From assembly GCA_036365455.1 (NCBI GenBank), contig JAWQUS010000032.1, forward strand, positions 10,947,501 to 11,011,500: a stretch of DNA of 64,000 nucleotides, read 5' to 3'. Every line of letters begins with the position of its first letter. Within the stretch, counting starts at the first letter, position 1. The notes beneath the pieces were generated by a model. It saw only the letters and a list, made by a program, of their open reading frames with translations, was not told where the DNA came from and searched no databases. A program made the position numbers and the translations under genes. Below are positions 1 through 14,000 of this stretch, one piece after another. The stretch is from Macrosoma leucophasiata. Lineage: Eukaryota; Arthropoda; Insecta; Lepidoptera; Hedylidae.

Positions 1-959
1 TAGGGTAGGGTAAATAAAACATGCGCAGGGGACATTTAGATTATTATTATTTTGCATTCTTAAGTAGATAATCAATATTTTATATTAATTTTAAGAGCTC
101 GAACAGCAGATAATATTTACATATCAAACAAAAGATTGCCACGTGTTTAATAGGTGAAACAGTTATTAGAATTGTAAATAATAATTGCATAAACAAAGAC
201 AAATCGTGCAGTGTAAATAAAGCGTTAAAAACATAATGGAATCCCAGCTTTGATTTGGACAAGGAAATTGAATAAATTGATTCATTTTGTTTCAAGCCAG
301 AGGCGAATATTTCAATTCACCTTTCTAGCTTTCTAGTTTAAATGTAACAATTCATCAATGGATGGATTAAACAACAAAGACAATACCAAAACGTTGTTCT
401 ATAGTTTGTGTACGCTTAAATTTCGCCACTAGTAGATATAATGGAGATTTATTTGGTTTGTCGTGTTGAAATGGAGGGTTTTGTTTATCGCAAACTTACT
501 GTTGCCCCCAACTACAACTACTCGTATAAATGTAGTTGAATGTTCTGTAAGGATATTCTATTTTTGGGAGCAAAAGTACAGTAAATTAAGTGAACATACC
601 AACCAACAGTAGGTAAGTATAATATATTTATAATAGATATAATATCGCCTTTCTTAGGTAAAAATATATCTCGTAGCCTAATTTAAGTAGTACACGTAAA
701 CCTTAAGATTTATCGGTGGCAAATGTGACATGCATTAAATAGACTTTTGGATTTGATCGAAGAGAACTAACATTTAAATTTAAGATCCAAACTTAAATTT
801 TCATACGAATCAAAAAATATGCTCCTTGTCTTGTAAATCAATATTTAAACCAACAAAATTTTAACAATGAGGAAAACTGTAATAATAACGATATCTGTAT
901 CAAGGAAATTCAACAAGGTTTTATCTCGTCAATAATTTAAAGTCATGACCCACGACTAG
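1..959. other. AT-rich stretch, no feature recognised
   Basis: Should contain exon 11 of 5NUC-A if the gene keeps its usual layout, but no minus-strand segment after an AG matches that exon. The opening TAGGGTAGGG is only two units and is not a telomere array. Confidence 0.5.
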
Positions 960-1260
960 TAATGACAAGCAGCGTTTATAAGGGTCTTCCCAAGGTTTGT
1001 GAATTGGCCGATGATCACCATGAAAACCACCGCTCACCAAGGATCTTCCAATAAAGCGCGTACATTTACACATTTATAAAATATAAAACAACATATCGCT
1101 TAGATACCGGAGCCAAATTCTCGTCAATAGCTTCGCTGTTTCACTTCAGATATTGCAGAGGCCTATTTAGAGCCAATTTTGTAAAACCCCATATTAACCT
1201 CATCATACGCCGACTGAACACTTCAGAGGAAAATTTCGATAAATACAAATTTCAAAATCA
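960..1260 (+). repeat. Degraded relative of the 26030 repeat
   Basis: Shares AAAACCCCATATTAACC-like and GAACACTTCAGAGGAAA segments with 26200-26250; otherwise no structure. Confidence 0.4.
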
Positions 1261-1287
1261 AATTAAAGGCAAATCAGATTTCAACCT

Positions 1288-1566
1288 AACTGCCTCAGTA
1301 GCCTAGTAGTAGCAGGCCACTACTACTACAGTGAGGTACGGGTAGTGAGGTCGGGTTATCAGAGATAAAGGTGTAAAATCCTTTTTCTGGTTCTATTTTT
1401 CAAGTTTGATATCCTCAGAGTTTGCTAATGTGCCCGGAGATGTCAACAGGCTTGCTACATTTTACATGGGCCAAAAAGTAACCGGCGAATCATGAGTGTT
1501 TGCATATATATACCTACTTCAATGTATTTACCTCTGCCTATCCCTTCGGGATTATAGGCGTGATAA
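1288..1566 (+). repeat. tRNA-headed SINE family S1, copy 1
   Basis: Begins TAACTGCCTCAGTAGCC with an A-box-like head, but the B box is degraded. The tail has GCCTATCCCTTCGGGATTA and GGCGTGA. A BMC1-like repeat follows directly. Confidence 0.75.
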
Positions 1567-1588
1567 AAATCATTATTTTGAAATCTGG

Positions 1589-1826
1589 ACGTAATACTTG
1601 CCGCTAAATGGTAGTGTTCAGCACTATCGTGTTCCGGCAGGTGGAAATGTACGGCGTTGTAATTTCCGAAACAGAGGCATAACACCTTAGGCCTCAGGAG
1701 TGGTAACGCATCTGCATTTCGACCTTGGTCTTTGTGTGGGTGTCTATAGGCTGCAGTCATCACTTAACATCAATGTGAACTGCATGCTTGTTTGCCACTT
1801 CCATTATTAAAAAAAAAAAAAAAAAT
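1589..1826 (+). repeat. BMC1-like repeat (family B), copy 1
   Basis: 5'-truncated, TTGCCGCTAAATGGTAGTG through TTGTTTGCCACTTCC and an A-run. The A-tail fixes the true orientation of the family, whose full unit begins ACTGGTGGTAGAGCTCC. The start resembles the Bombyx BMC1 LINE 3' end as I remember it. Confidence 0.72.
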
Positions 1827-1862
1827 AGATAGCTATTAGATTATATATAAATAGGTACTTAC

Positions 1863-2008
1863 ATCAAATTTGCTAACGGGTCTTCTTAAAAAATCTAACG
1901 TCGTGACCTGATACTCTTTATCTAAGTCCAAAGGCTGATATTCTTCACCCTCTCGTACCATTGCAGTGATATTCAGTCCATCTGTCATATTCAGTGTTAA
2001 GCGTAGAC
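1863..2008 (-). CDS. 5NUC-A exon 10 (nucleotide motif lost)
   Basis: 146 bases, as in C. KEYQVTTLDFLRRPVSKFD aligns with the IYQVTAPTYLAGGGDGF region of C, but the Gly-Gly-Asp-Gly motif is gone. Donor GTAAGT is intact. Confidence 0.84.
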
Positions 2009-5000
2009 CTGTAATTATAAAGGAGATGTTCCAAAATGTATGAAACTTGGGCCCGCTCCTTGTATTGTACACTGAGAGAAGAAACATAAAATACTTAATC
2101 ATTTTAGCTACATATTTAAATCGTTTATTATACCTTCAATTAATTGTCACAAGAATGTCATAGTACCAATATGGTGACATATTGTTGTCATACAAAAATT
2201 ACATATGATAAATAGGTATTTCCGATAAAAAAACAACGATGTTAATTATTTTTTGGGTATTTTTCCATGATTTTACGAGTACGTTTTTTTCTGTATTGTA
2301 CAAGGTGCGGGCCCATCGTGGAACATGTCCTTAGTTCAACACAAATATTTTCCCTTGAATCTACTTAGTGATGAGCTAATGCAATGATGTTAACGGATAG
2401 TCTGGGAAGTTTTTTTTTTATGTAATAAAAGTGTCAAACAAGCGTACAGTTCACATTGATGTTAAGTGATGACTGCAGCCTATAGACACCCGCACAATGA
2501 CCAGAGGTCAAAATACAGATGCGCTGCCACTCCTGAGGCATTAGGTGTTATGCCTCTGTGCCGAAAATTACAGAGCCGTACATTACCACCTGACCGGAAC
2601 ACGATAGTGCTGAACACTACCATTTAGCGGCAAGTATATTAGGTAATGCGGTGGTGCCTACGCCCACGAACTCCGCCACTGGAGCTTTACCATCAGTAAC
2701 ACTGGAGCTCTACCACCAGTAAAAAACTCTCCGTGTATCTAAATTAAATCATTTATTTTATTTCATATTTTCGCATAAGGTGCCCAAGCGGCCAATTCCA
2801 TGAAAGGTACTGGTGATAGAGACGGAGCTCGCGGGCATAGGCACCACCGCATTACTTAATCTACTTGCTGCTAAATGGTAGTGTTCAGCACTATCGTGCT
2901 CCGGTCAGTTGGTAATGTAAGATGCATAATACCTTAGGCCTCAGTAGTGGCAATACATCTACATTGAAATCTCTGGTTTCTTAAAGATATTTATAGGCTT
3001 CAGTTTTATTTACCATCATTGTAAACTATCGTAAATGGTTGTTTGCCACTTCACGCATACCGAATAGTGTTGTTGCAATAGTAATTGTCTATCGATAGCA
3101 TTGTGATCTATCGTGACCTCGAAAAACAGTCACACTATCGATAGGACTATCGAAAATATCGACATGCTGCAATACTATCGATACTATCGATATAATCTAT
3201 TGTTAAAAATAAGCAATACCATTTCCAAAGATCAATAGTATCGATAGTATTGTTATAAACACTATCGATACTATCGATACTATCGATAGTATGCATGTCA
3301 ATAGTATCGATAGTATCGATGACTTCGATAGTATCGATAGCTTTGATAGTATCGATAGTATCGATAGCTTTGATAGTATCGATAGTATCGATAGCTTTGA
3401 TAGTATCGATATTATCGATTCTATAATCGATACAATCGATAGTATCGTCAAGGGTCGAAAGTTTCGATAGCACTATCGCGCTATGGACTGTTTTTCGAGG
3501 TCAACTATCGATAGCGCAACTATCAATGGTTTAGCAACACTAATACCGAACTCCAAACTGGAATTCTACCACTAGTAATCTAGTTAATAGCAAGAACTAT
3601 AAAGCTAACCAGCAATTTGAGGCATCCAAGGCCCTTGAAAGGGCTTTTTAACCCAGAACTTGGTCGTGCAAATGTGGAATACCTCCATTAAATAACGACC
3701 AGCCAGCGCAAACGTGACCACCATATTTGAAAACGGCATTGAATTAATCACACTGCCTCTTGTTATCTCTGAAAATACAAATAAATATTCATTTATATAT
3801 GCAAATACTAGCGGCACGCCTCGGCTTCGCACGGGTGCAATGTTACCTACCCCTCCTATTCATCTTAGCCTTAAGCCTTCCTCGATAAATGGGCTATCTT
3901 ACACTGAAAGATTTTTTCAAATCGGACCATCAGTTCAGATTAGCGGGTTCAAGCAAACAAACAAACACTTCGTCCTTATAGAAAATGTAGGTATATTACG
4001 TACCAAGTACAGGTGTAGTTCAAATTCTGAATCCCGAAAATCTGAATCTCAAAAATTTCTCAATGCAAATACGGTGTTAAATGTTTCACGGGTCTGTCTG
4101 TGTGTCTGTGGATGTGTCCTGAGGCTGTGGCTTCTGAATTCCTGTATTGAAAGGCGTTGTTTATCGCGGCAGTGGGTACACTATATCCTTTTAAAATCAC
4201 CAAACTAACACAGTAGTTTCTCTTTCTCTCTTCTTCTCTTTCTCTGATTGGACCTAGTCAACAGGATCCGAGTCAATATTGAAGCCATGAACTCCAAATT
4301 TTGGTTACCTACATATCAAAATTCTAATGCTGATCAGCCACTTATGAAAGGATCTCTATAAATATTGTAGCTAAGCATTCCAAATTTTCGTTCTTAATGG
4401 TACCTACTAAAACTGATTTACCAATGTGTAAAGTCTATAAGTAAATAAATAAAACAAAAACAGAATAGTAATATGGGTATGTAGTTTAATTGAAAGACTA
4501 AAAATGAATAATATTTTAATATCTACAAGAAGTTATAATCCAAAATACATATTTTATCCAAAGATTTTGGAACAATAAAAACAAATCTAGTAATTTCGTG
4601 TCAAAGCTGCGTGACCTACGCCATAAACGAAATAATAACAAAAACACTTAAATATTCAGTATCATTTTGAAAGACAGAGACGATAAATTTCCCCGACTTT
4701 GACTAAGTACTTTCTGATAACAAGTTATAAAAAATTATACTGTTTTCTTTTATGAAGAAGAGTGACAAACGAGCTGTCTGCGGTAATGGTAAGTGATTAA
4801 CAACATCTTTTAAGAACCAGGTGGATATTAAGTTTTAAAAATTATCAATATCTACGTTCTAACATAAGACTGATAGATTTACTGTGACTATAGTTCGTCC
4901 TTATAACCATAGACTACCAGTTTTAAGTCAAATTAGCATGACTATGATTCGTAATTATCGTAATTAAACGGTGGAAAATGAAATAAGATTATTTAGAATA

Positions 5001-8000
5001 ATTATTTAAAGCTGAATATAAGAGATAGTTTGTTAAAGCACTCGGAATTCCAATTAGATTCGATATTTAAAGGATTTTGAAATAGGAATATAATATTATT
5101 CAGTGTTTGATTTACATACTTCAGATTTTTTTTTAATAGGAATATTACTTTTACGTGGATATAGTAACATAAATTTTTATTAAGCCGCAAAGTAAGATAG
5201 AGAGATTGATTATTCAAGAATACACACAAAAAAATTAAACCTACTTACCTGTTTTTGCAAATAAAAAATATCAATTACTTTTGAATGTTAAAAGCATAAT
5301 TAATTTTTTTTTTGCTCAAATACCACCTACCTAATATGTACATGTATGTGACCTACTAGGTCATCAGTTATCTATAGCTTGATAGTTTTAATTACTTGCG
5401 TATTAACAATATTAGTTAGTACCTACTTAAAAATAAAAAATAAAAAACTATATTATGCTTGTCCAGAAATGCGTGATAAAAAAAACTATGGAAACGATTT
5501 TGATGAAACTTGAACTCCTGACTTTGTTCCCTAATTTGGAATATACCCAATTCAAATCAATCTCTTGTCCAATCTTGACAAAATACATGTCAAGGGCTCT
5601 CAGCTCAAGTTGTTCGGAAGTTATCTTATGGATTGAACTCAATAGGTAAAAATAAATAACTATCAAAGTGAAGTTCCCATACAATACGGCGTTCCACATG
5701 GTAGAATTCTAGGTCCGACGCTGTTTCTTATTTTTAAAAACGACCTCTGTATTCTTGGTTTCCTTGCATCCTTCTAGAACTCCTCCTTCTTGATCCAAGA
5801 ATAATATTGTGTACAGATACTGCCATAACGTTTTTTGCAAATTCTTGGGCAGAATTACAACTGGCTCCTATCTTATAAACTTACATTAATATAGATAAAA
5901 CTGAATTTGAAATATTTTCAAGTAAATACGCTCAACATCCGCCCTCTCATTTAATTCTGAAAACTCAGTCTTGAGTTTATATCATGGTTTAGTAAGCTAC
6001 TTCGGATGTATAATGACGGTGGAAATATCACAATTACAATATACACAATAAATTTAACTGCCTCAGTAGCCTAGTGGTAGCAAGCAGGTCACTACTACTA
6101 CGTTGGGGTCCTGGGTTCGATTCCCGGGTAGGGAACTATCAGAGATAATGGTGTAAAGTCCTTTATCTCTGGTTCTATTGGGATTTTCCCATTTTCCTAT
6201 TGGAAAATTTCTCAATACCTCGAAGTATGGTAATGTGCCCGGAGATGTCAACAGGTTCGCCACCTGTTATATGGGCCAAAACGTAACCGGCGAATCGTAG
6301 GTGTTTGCCACTTGAGTTTCGCTATTCGGTGGGCTATGTCGGTTACTTTGGTTCTCATGCGGATCTACTCATTTCTGATCATGATCGATTTCGCAGAGGT
6401 CCAGTTTCACACGTGAATATACAAGGATAATAACAAAGTATCTACTTATATCTTTTTTCCCGTAGTATCGATTAGGACCATCATGACTGCGAGAGTTTTC
6501 GGTTAAATTTATGTACCTACCTAGATATCTTAGACAACTTATGTTCTTACCTCCTTTCCTAATTGAACCGCGAATCATATTCCTCAGTAAAAAGGCGACG
6601 TGTGTCCGATTTGAAACTCTCATTTCTTTTGTCTGAAACGCAACAAATATATTAATTAGGTACATAAAATAACTGTGACTTTTACAAACTTTGAAAGTCA
6701 AGTAACGCATTTATCAGCGTTGATCCGATAGAGCTACACATATCCAAGAAATAATAATGTATTGAATATTTTAATCGCAATGATATGTCCTTTTGTCCTT
6801 ATTAAATAGCCAATTTATTTTTTGTCGTCATTAAACTTATCCGTACATGACAAGAGTATCGTAAGTTATCTGTACAAGAAGAAGAATTGATAAGTAGGTA
6901 TATTGATATAAAAAAAAATGATATACGTCTTCAGAAACATTATAAGGACACAACAGAAGATCCTACACAAATTTAAGATTTGGCACAAACTAAAAAAGTC
7001 TTGAAGATAAAATGTAACAAGACTATTATTTTTTTTGTTTGAATAAACACTATTTTTGTTTAGAACACCCTTTCGTTATAAGCTCAGACGTTCCCAGTAG
7101 TTCAAAAGTTTTGAAAGAAAATATGATGGATGCAGTAAAAGTAATAGATAAATAATGTTATGTGTAAAGTTATGTAATTTTATTTATTGAGATTGAGTGG
7201 TCAAGGAAGTTGCATAATGCATTGGAAAAGAAGAAAGCATTGAATATGTTGAATAAAGCTTCAATAAATTCAATGCAACAAACGAGATGTTTTATAATTA
7301 TTGCAGTAAAGCAGTATGTAATATGATAAGATGATGTAGTGTTGATGATGAAGATACAATAACATTAATTTCAAATAAAAAAGTGGCATAATAAATATGG
7401 CATGAGAATAATGATTTCTTAATTCACTGAAATAAATGAACCTACAACATTCAAAAAAGAGTCAGCTACGAAATCACCAATCGCACATTCTCCCAAACTG
7501 CATGACTTGTCAAGCAGATCTTCATTAGTTACACCAATTACTTCATTCACTAGGCTGTGTAATTTGTTTGCGTAAGGTTGCAGTAGAGCCTTTATGTAAG
7601 GATCTGAAAGTAAATAAAGATTTATTATGTTATGTAGGTAAACGTATATTTTTTAGGAGTCGGGATGTGACCTCACCGCCCATAAGTGAAGCAGAATTCT
7701 TCCGCTTATGCAGTCCAGCAGCCATGGCTGTCAAACCATTAAAATAGGGCGGTAGTAAATGCAATGAAGCGCTATCCAGACCTGCGCGTTAATCGCTGCC
7801 GCATGCGGTAGCGATTACCGCGATAGTAAAATTACTGTTCAACAGTAAGTTTCGCGGTAAGTTTCGCTGCCCGTATCGGTACTTTTTTGGTAAGGATCCC
7901 ACTGCAGAATTATTACGTTCATCCAGATATGCTGCAAACATAATTTTTATATTTATAACCTAGAAAATATATATCCACTAGGTTGCCTATCAAAATTTGG

Positions 8001-11000
8001 CCGCAAGTAGTTAGTAGTTTTTTTCCTTGTTTTATTCAATGGAATATTTTTCACTGCACGGCAATATGTATATAGACTCCGAAAAATCACGGCTGCTGTT
8101 GCGCACTTGGCCTTCCCTTACATATTTACGTTCCGCCCCGATACCTTTTTACGTTCATAACGTACATTCATTATTTATATATTCAAATTCTATGCTATGG
8201 TCACAGAAATATGAATAAGTTTTATTTGACTTCTGTGGCTATGACTAATAAATAAAAAGTTATACCTTCAGGAATAGATCGATTCAGGAACACTGGTGAA
8301 CCGTCGTAAGCTTGCAGTTCTCCGTGTTTATCAAAATGAATCGTAACGTTGCCTAAGTACTTGGAGAATGCTGATGCAGTTACAATTAAAACCTGTTGAT
8401 GTAAAATATGTTGAAAAAAATGTTCCATCTGTAGCATCCGCTATATGTCATGTCACAAAATAAACAAATTACGCAAGAACTTTGAAAGAACTTGAAGTCA
8501 GTCAACCGAATAATGGCGGTTAAACCATTCCAGTAGGTAGTAAATGTCTTAGAGGGCGTCCATAAATTACGTGAGATGTTTTATTTTTAATTTTCTTTCC
8601 CTCCCTCCCCCGTGGTGAGATGTCGTGAGATTTTATTCAACCTATTCAAAATCTCACGTGATTAAAAATATTATATTTACTCCAATTCAGCCCGCGCGAA
8701 AATAGTACCTAAGTATATTTTTTTGTTTCAATCAGAAAAAAAATTGCGTGATATTTGCCGAGACCCCCTCTTTTCCCAACGTAAGATTAGATGAGTTTTG
8801 TCTCGACCCCCCTCCCCCCCTTAAACATCTCACGTAATTTATGGACGCCTCCTTATCAAGGGGTGAGCAGTAGCGACCATCCATATATCTACTGCGATCG
8901 CCTATACCTATTGCGATTATGGCATGTCCCCCATACGATATAATAGGGGAGATTTTTGGAGGAAGCTTTTGTCCAGTAGTTGACCACTCCCGGCTGAAAT
9001 GATGACAATGGTTTACGACGCAAGAACTGTATGATGAACTCAATCACGCTAACGAAGTTATGAATGCTTGCTGCTATGCCCGCTTACAAGCCCGCCCTCT
9101 CAAAAACTCATTTACAAATGAATCGATTTAATTAAAAACTCTGACATAGACCGGCCATCACAAAAAACCTATCTGCAATCTACAATTAAAAAACTAAACG
9201 TGACCCACGTCAATGTAACGGCTTTTTTATGCCTCGTCCCTTCTTTAAAGCAACGATGCTTTCAATTTCCTCAATAAAAGTTGACGTTTCTTTTTAATTA
9301 TATCAAAATGATTTGTTGCTGTTTTCTTTTCATAAATAATCCTCATCTCATAATGCTAGACTAATCGGCAGATCAATAAAAGTCAAAGTTTTAGTAGGAA
9401 CCTTGTAACATTAACATTGCTGTTAGGTATTTCCTAAAACAGTTTAATTCCGTTCACATTTTAAAATGGGCCTAGCAAAAAATATGAAGGTTAATATTAC
9501 CTATTTATTTCCAGAGAAACTGCGTTAACCTCGACTTATTTTCTCAATCTACTTATACATTGAGAACTCTAAGCGTGGTCATTATAATCAAGTTAATTTT
9601 AGTTGGTACATAAAACACGAATCTTGCTACTTTACAAAAAATATTACCATTTCATTTAGTATCTACAGACCTGAAAGTTTGCATTACTAAAATGGACTTT
9701 CAACAAGTTTGGATTTAAGTACAATAAAACTATGTATATTTTTATGATATAACGATATACATATACGAAAAATTTATTAAAGTATTCCTTAATAAAACTA
9801 AAACTCTATCTATCACTATCTTTCATGCATTTAATTTGAAACTTATAGTATGGTAGCCAAAGTTAAGAATACTCTTAATTAAACATCATTATTTTTATTA
9901 ACCTTTTCTCATAATGTCACTCGCAAGTACTAGTTTTTACGTACAACCACAGTATAAGTTACAACTATACTCACCTTGTGTCCAGGTTTGGTTTCACTTT
10001 CAACTATGACGGGATATGGGCCTGATATGTACTCGTTACTTGGCGACTCTCCATTCCACAGTAAACTATGAGAATGCCCACCTATTATCACGTCGATGTT
10101 TTCACCGACAGTTCTTGCTATCTTCCTGAAAATACATAGTATTAATACCTCAATAAATCGATGTTCTTTAGTTATACTAGGTTTTTCCCGCGACTTCGTC
10201 CGCGTGTACTTTTAATCATTACAAATTGTAGCCCATATGCTATTCCAATGTATAACTGTCTTATATTACTGTAAAGTTAGCTAGTCCCCCCAGTTCACAA
10301 AGTTTGGCGAATCACTTATCATTACAATAGTTCCATACTTTATTTTAAAAAATCTTGAATCACTTTCTTCCCAACCCAGGATTGACTCAACTTTTTTCTC
10401 ATTTTTTGTATTGGTAAGTACAAACATACCTACATAAAATCAGGTAAAAAAAAATTAATTGAAATAGAAATAGAAAATATTTTTATTTCGAATAGATCTT
10501 TACAGATACTTTCAAAACGTCAAGAAATATAAAATACCTAGAGTGAATAACCATTACATAAAATAAAGCAAAATCATAAATCAATAGTAAATTAAAAATT
10601 AGAATTTAAACTACTTAGTTAAAACATAATAATCACAAAATTTTTCAATTAAATAAAAAGTCATAAAATTTACAAAATTTTAATTAATTTAATTATATAT
10701 GTCGGCAGGAGGGCCTTCTCCAGTCAGGACATCTAGGACATCTAGGTAGTATTGTCTGCGTTTCTTTCCATAAGCTGATATGTTATTCGTGTTTGTGGGC
10801 GTCTGTAGGTGGGAACTCGAACGGGTGATGAAATAAAGCACAGGGTTTGGCAGAAGGTGAAGCAATAGTCGTTTATTGCCAAAGATCCGCCCATTTTATT
10901 ACCTCCGGCAGGGAAGACCGGGCAAGAAACCCTTCGAACCGGGAAACTACTTTTACCAGGATACGATACTACTACTATCACTAGTCTTCTGCCCATTTGA

Positions 11001-14000
11001 TTCAAAACTACCCGCGTTATATCACTTTAATATCACTGACGTTCACTGTAGAACAGTGGCAGCATAACTGCCCCATAATAATTCGATTCAACTGTGTGAC
11101 TGTGACTGAATGATCGTTACTCTATGACTGACCGTCATGAACCATTTCCTAGCCTTTACAAACCCGATATCGGCAAGTCACTATCCCCCTCTAAGGTAAC
11201 AAATCCAAGAACCTACGCCGACCGTGGCGCCACCTAGAATTCTCTATTAAACAATCTAGCCTAGTCGTAATTAGGTTACGTCTCCGATAGACTAGATGGC
11301 GCTAGTAGTCACATTTAGCTTCCACTCCGACACATATATATATTACTTAGCTATATTTATGTACTTCTATTTTTATTCTGAAACTCAGGGGCCCAGATGA
11401 AAATCAGCGTCAAGTAGATAGGTAATATTTGCTTGGCACGAAGCTGATCTGGGTACCCTTTTGGATCAACCGTGAGACATTTTTGTCTTTTTACCTACTT
11501 GCCTGTTGTGTGTATTCGCTTAAATCTATTGTCTAATGTTATTTGTTAAATGTTATACCTACTTTCTGTCTCTGTGTTGTTGTCCAAATAAATAAATTCT
11601 AGTCTATTCTATTCTTACTTGATTTCGACATCCGTGAACTCCCTCATGCGGTTCCAATCGAAAATCAGCGTCGGGCCTGACTTCTATGTTGAATTGGACA
11701 CCGTTTTAGCGCAGCTGTGCGACACATTTTATTACTACTTACTTACCTACTTATTCACCTATTTTTTCTAGTGTATTATTAGTAATAATAATAATAATAA
11801 GGGGGCAGAGCAGCTTGTGGCGAGCTGTTGGTGAGTAGCGACACCACCCCCTACCATCATCTCGAGTTCCTCCGAGAGAACTGGGCTCCGCCTCGTCCGC
11901 CACACAGAGGTACGGCCGGACAGAGCATCAGGTCTCTCGCCTCTGGCTTGCCTTCATTGGCCGGTCAGAGTGGGGCGCTAGAGATATGGCATTTGCAGAA
12001 ATTTAGATAATAGGCTGTTGTCTAAATTTCTGCAAGAGCCATACACTCGGGGGTGGAAGTGTCTAAAGGCATAATAGCGGGGAAGCCCGCTCCGAGCTCG
12101 AGATTACTCGCTCGTGATGGTGAAACCGGGGCCACACCTCTCGACACCCCCAGCCTCTCTCAACAGTGTTGCCCCCCGTCGACCATCGGGTTGGCTGTTT
12201 GGGGGGCCCACCAAGGAGAGGCGAGTCACCACCTGCCTAAAGTAGGATTCGATAATGTGAGATGTTGAATATAGGCAGGTGCCGGATCTCACTCCATAGG
12301 CCCAGCCATCTAGTCCCCCCAGTTCACCCACATAGCCCAAAGTTTGGCAAGTCATTTTCATTACAATAGTCTCATTATATTCTGCGGGGTCTGTCTGTGT
12401 CTGTATTAACTATTGATGCAGCCAGAGAGAGGTCCCGCCGAATATAACCCATTACAAAGTAGATCAAAATTCTCGAAAGGGCCTCTACGTGTTGGACCCC
12501 CCATGTCCCCGCGCAAGCCTGACAAAGGTCCGGGGTTCAAATTGGACCCCGTGCTGACGAGAGACATAATAATAATAATAATATCTTTATTTCAAATCAA
12601 AAGAAGCTTTACATTTTATTGACATTGGAACCTCCATTTAAGCATATGGATGCCTGTGTTTGGAAACTCCGCTCTTCCCTTTCTGAAGTTGTACAAAAGC
12701 ACTATGATCATTTACAGACTAAATATAACTTATTAAATTTTGTTTAATACATACTTGGCGATAAAACTAATATAAAAAAGAACATAATGAAAACTAAAGT
12801 GTATTCGTGTATGTGTGCGTGCGTGCGTGCGTGTGTGTATGTGTGTGTGTGTGTGTGTGATTGTGTGTGTGTGTATGTGTGTGTGTGCGTGCGTTCTATA
12901 TTAAACGTTGCAACATTGCTTCTGTTTCCTCATAGTTTAATGTTTGTAACCAATTTATGATTTGTTTTTTATATTCATGTTTTTGTTTGCCATATATAGA
13001 TATTTGTTTGTTGAGTCTGTTGTATAAATATCCCGACATAATGTTATACTGGTTTCTCGCAAATTTCGTTTTTGTTTTGGGGATCCCTACAGCAGTAGTA
13101 TTTTTTCTTCTTTTCGTTAGTATCTTTGAGTCATACGGAACTTCTTTATGTTTTCTTAAAACAATGTGTTGTATATATAATTGCCTTACTGAAAGTAAAT
13201 TTCTTATTTTATACAGTGTTTCTGTTGAAAATGATCTTTTTTTAAAGTACATAATTTTTAATATTTTTCTCTGCGCTCTCTCTAACGCTAAAAATTTTGA
13301 TTTTGCTGCACCGCCCCAAACCGAAATACAATATATTAAGACAGATTGTACCAAAGAAATGTAAAATTCAGTTAGAAGATTCTTAGATTGTGCCGAATCT
13401 TGACTATTTTTGTCCTTTTCTGGTACAACATGTCTTAGCACCTTAAATATATAGATCAGTGTACCTATTCTGCTCATAACTAGTTGTAGATGAGGATACC
13501 ATGACAGACGCTGATCTAATACTACTCTCAGATATTTAATACAATCAACTTCACCAATAGTAGGACATTGACAGGTTAAATCACTCATAAACCTACTGCA
13601 ATTATGTACCTTAATTGCAGAGTATTTAGTGGAGTCTTTATTATTATAAATGCTAAGACAGATATAGTTTGTTTTACTAGTATTTAACGTGAGAAGGTTA
13701 TCTTTTAACCAAGCAGCAACACAGGACAATCCATCATCTGCATAACTCTACTTGATCCCACGTACTGCCAGTGAAAATGATAGCTGTATCATCAGCGTAT
13801 GAGAAAATTTTGGCATTATTTATTTTTATATTGCAGAGATCATTGATATATGTCAAAAAGAGTGTGGGCCCCAGTACGCTTCCCTGTGGCACGCCGTATA
13901 ATATTTCGGCATCTTCACTGATATATTGATCTAATTTAACTTTCTGAGTTCGGTTTGATAGATAGTCTTTAAATAATGCAAGCGGAGTTCCTCGAATTCC

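Noticed and set aside
1..20. Telomere-like TAGGGTAGGG at the window start.
   Set aside because: Only two units, and the insect telomere unit is normally TTAGG.
80..295. Hydrophobic 71-codon minus-strand frame, considered as a GPI-type tail for 5NUC-A.
   Set aside because: No acceptor in the right phase precedes it, and it does not match B or C.
436..561. Minus-strand open segment of about 42 codons after an AG, considered as exon 11 of 5NUC-A.
   Set aside because: The length is suggestive, but no residue pattern of exon 11 in B or C (MF, IG-D, P-NI, R-I) is present.
3147..3473. Open frame with IDTIDTI repeats.
   Set aside because: By-product of the ATCGATAGT satellite inside a MITE.
3714..4208. 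A 164-codon plus-strand frame.
   Set aside because: It overlaps 5NUC-A exon 9 in antisense and a known type of retroposon.
6054..6135. tRNA gene with good A and B boxes.
   Set aside because: The same head recurs about ten times with a shared body, which identifies a SINE.
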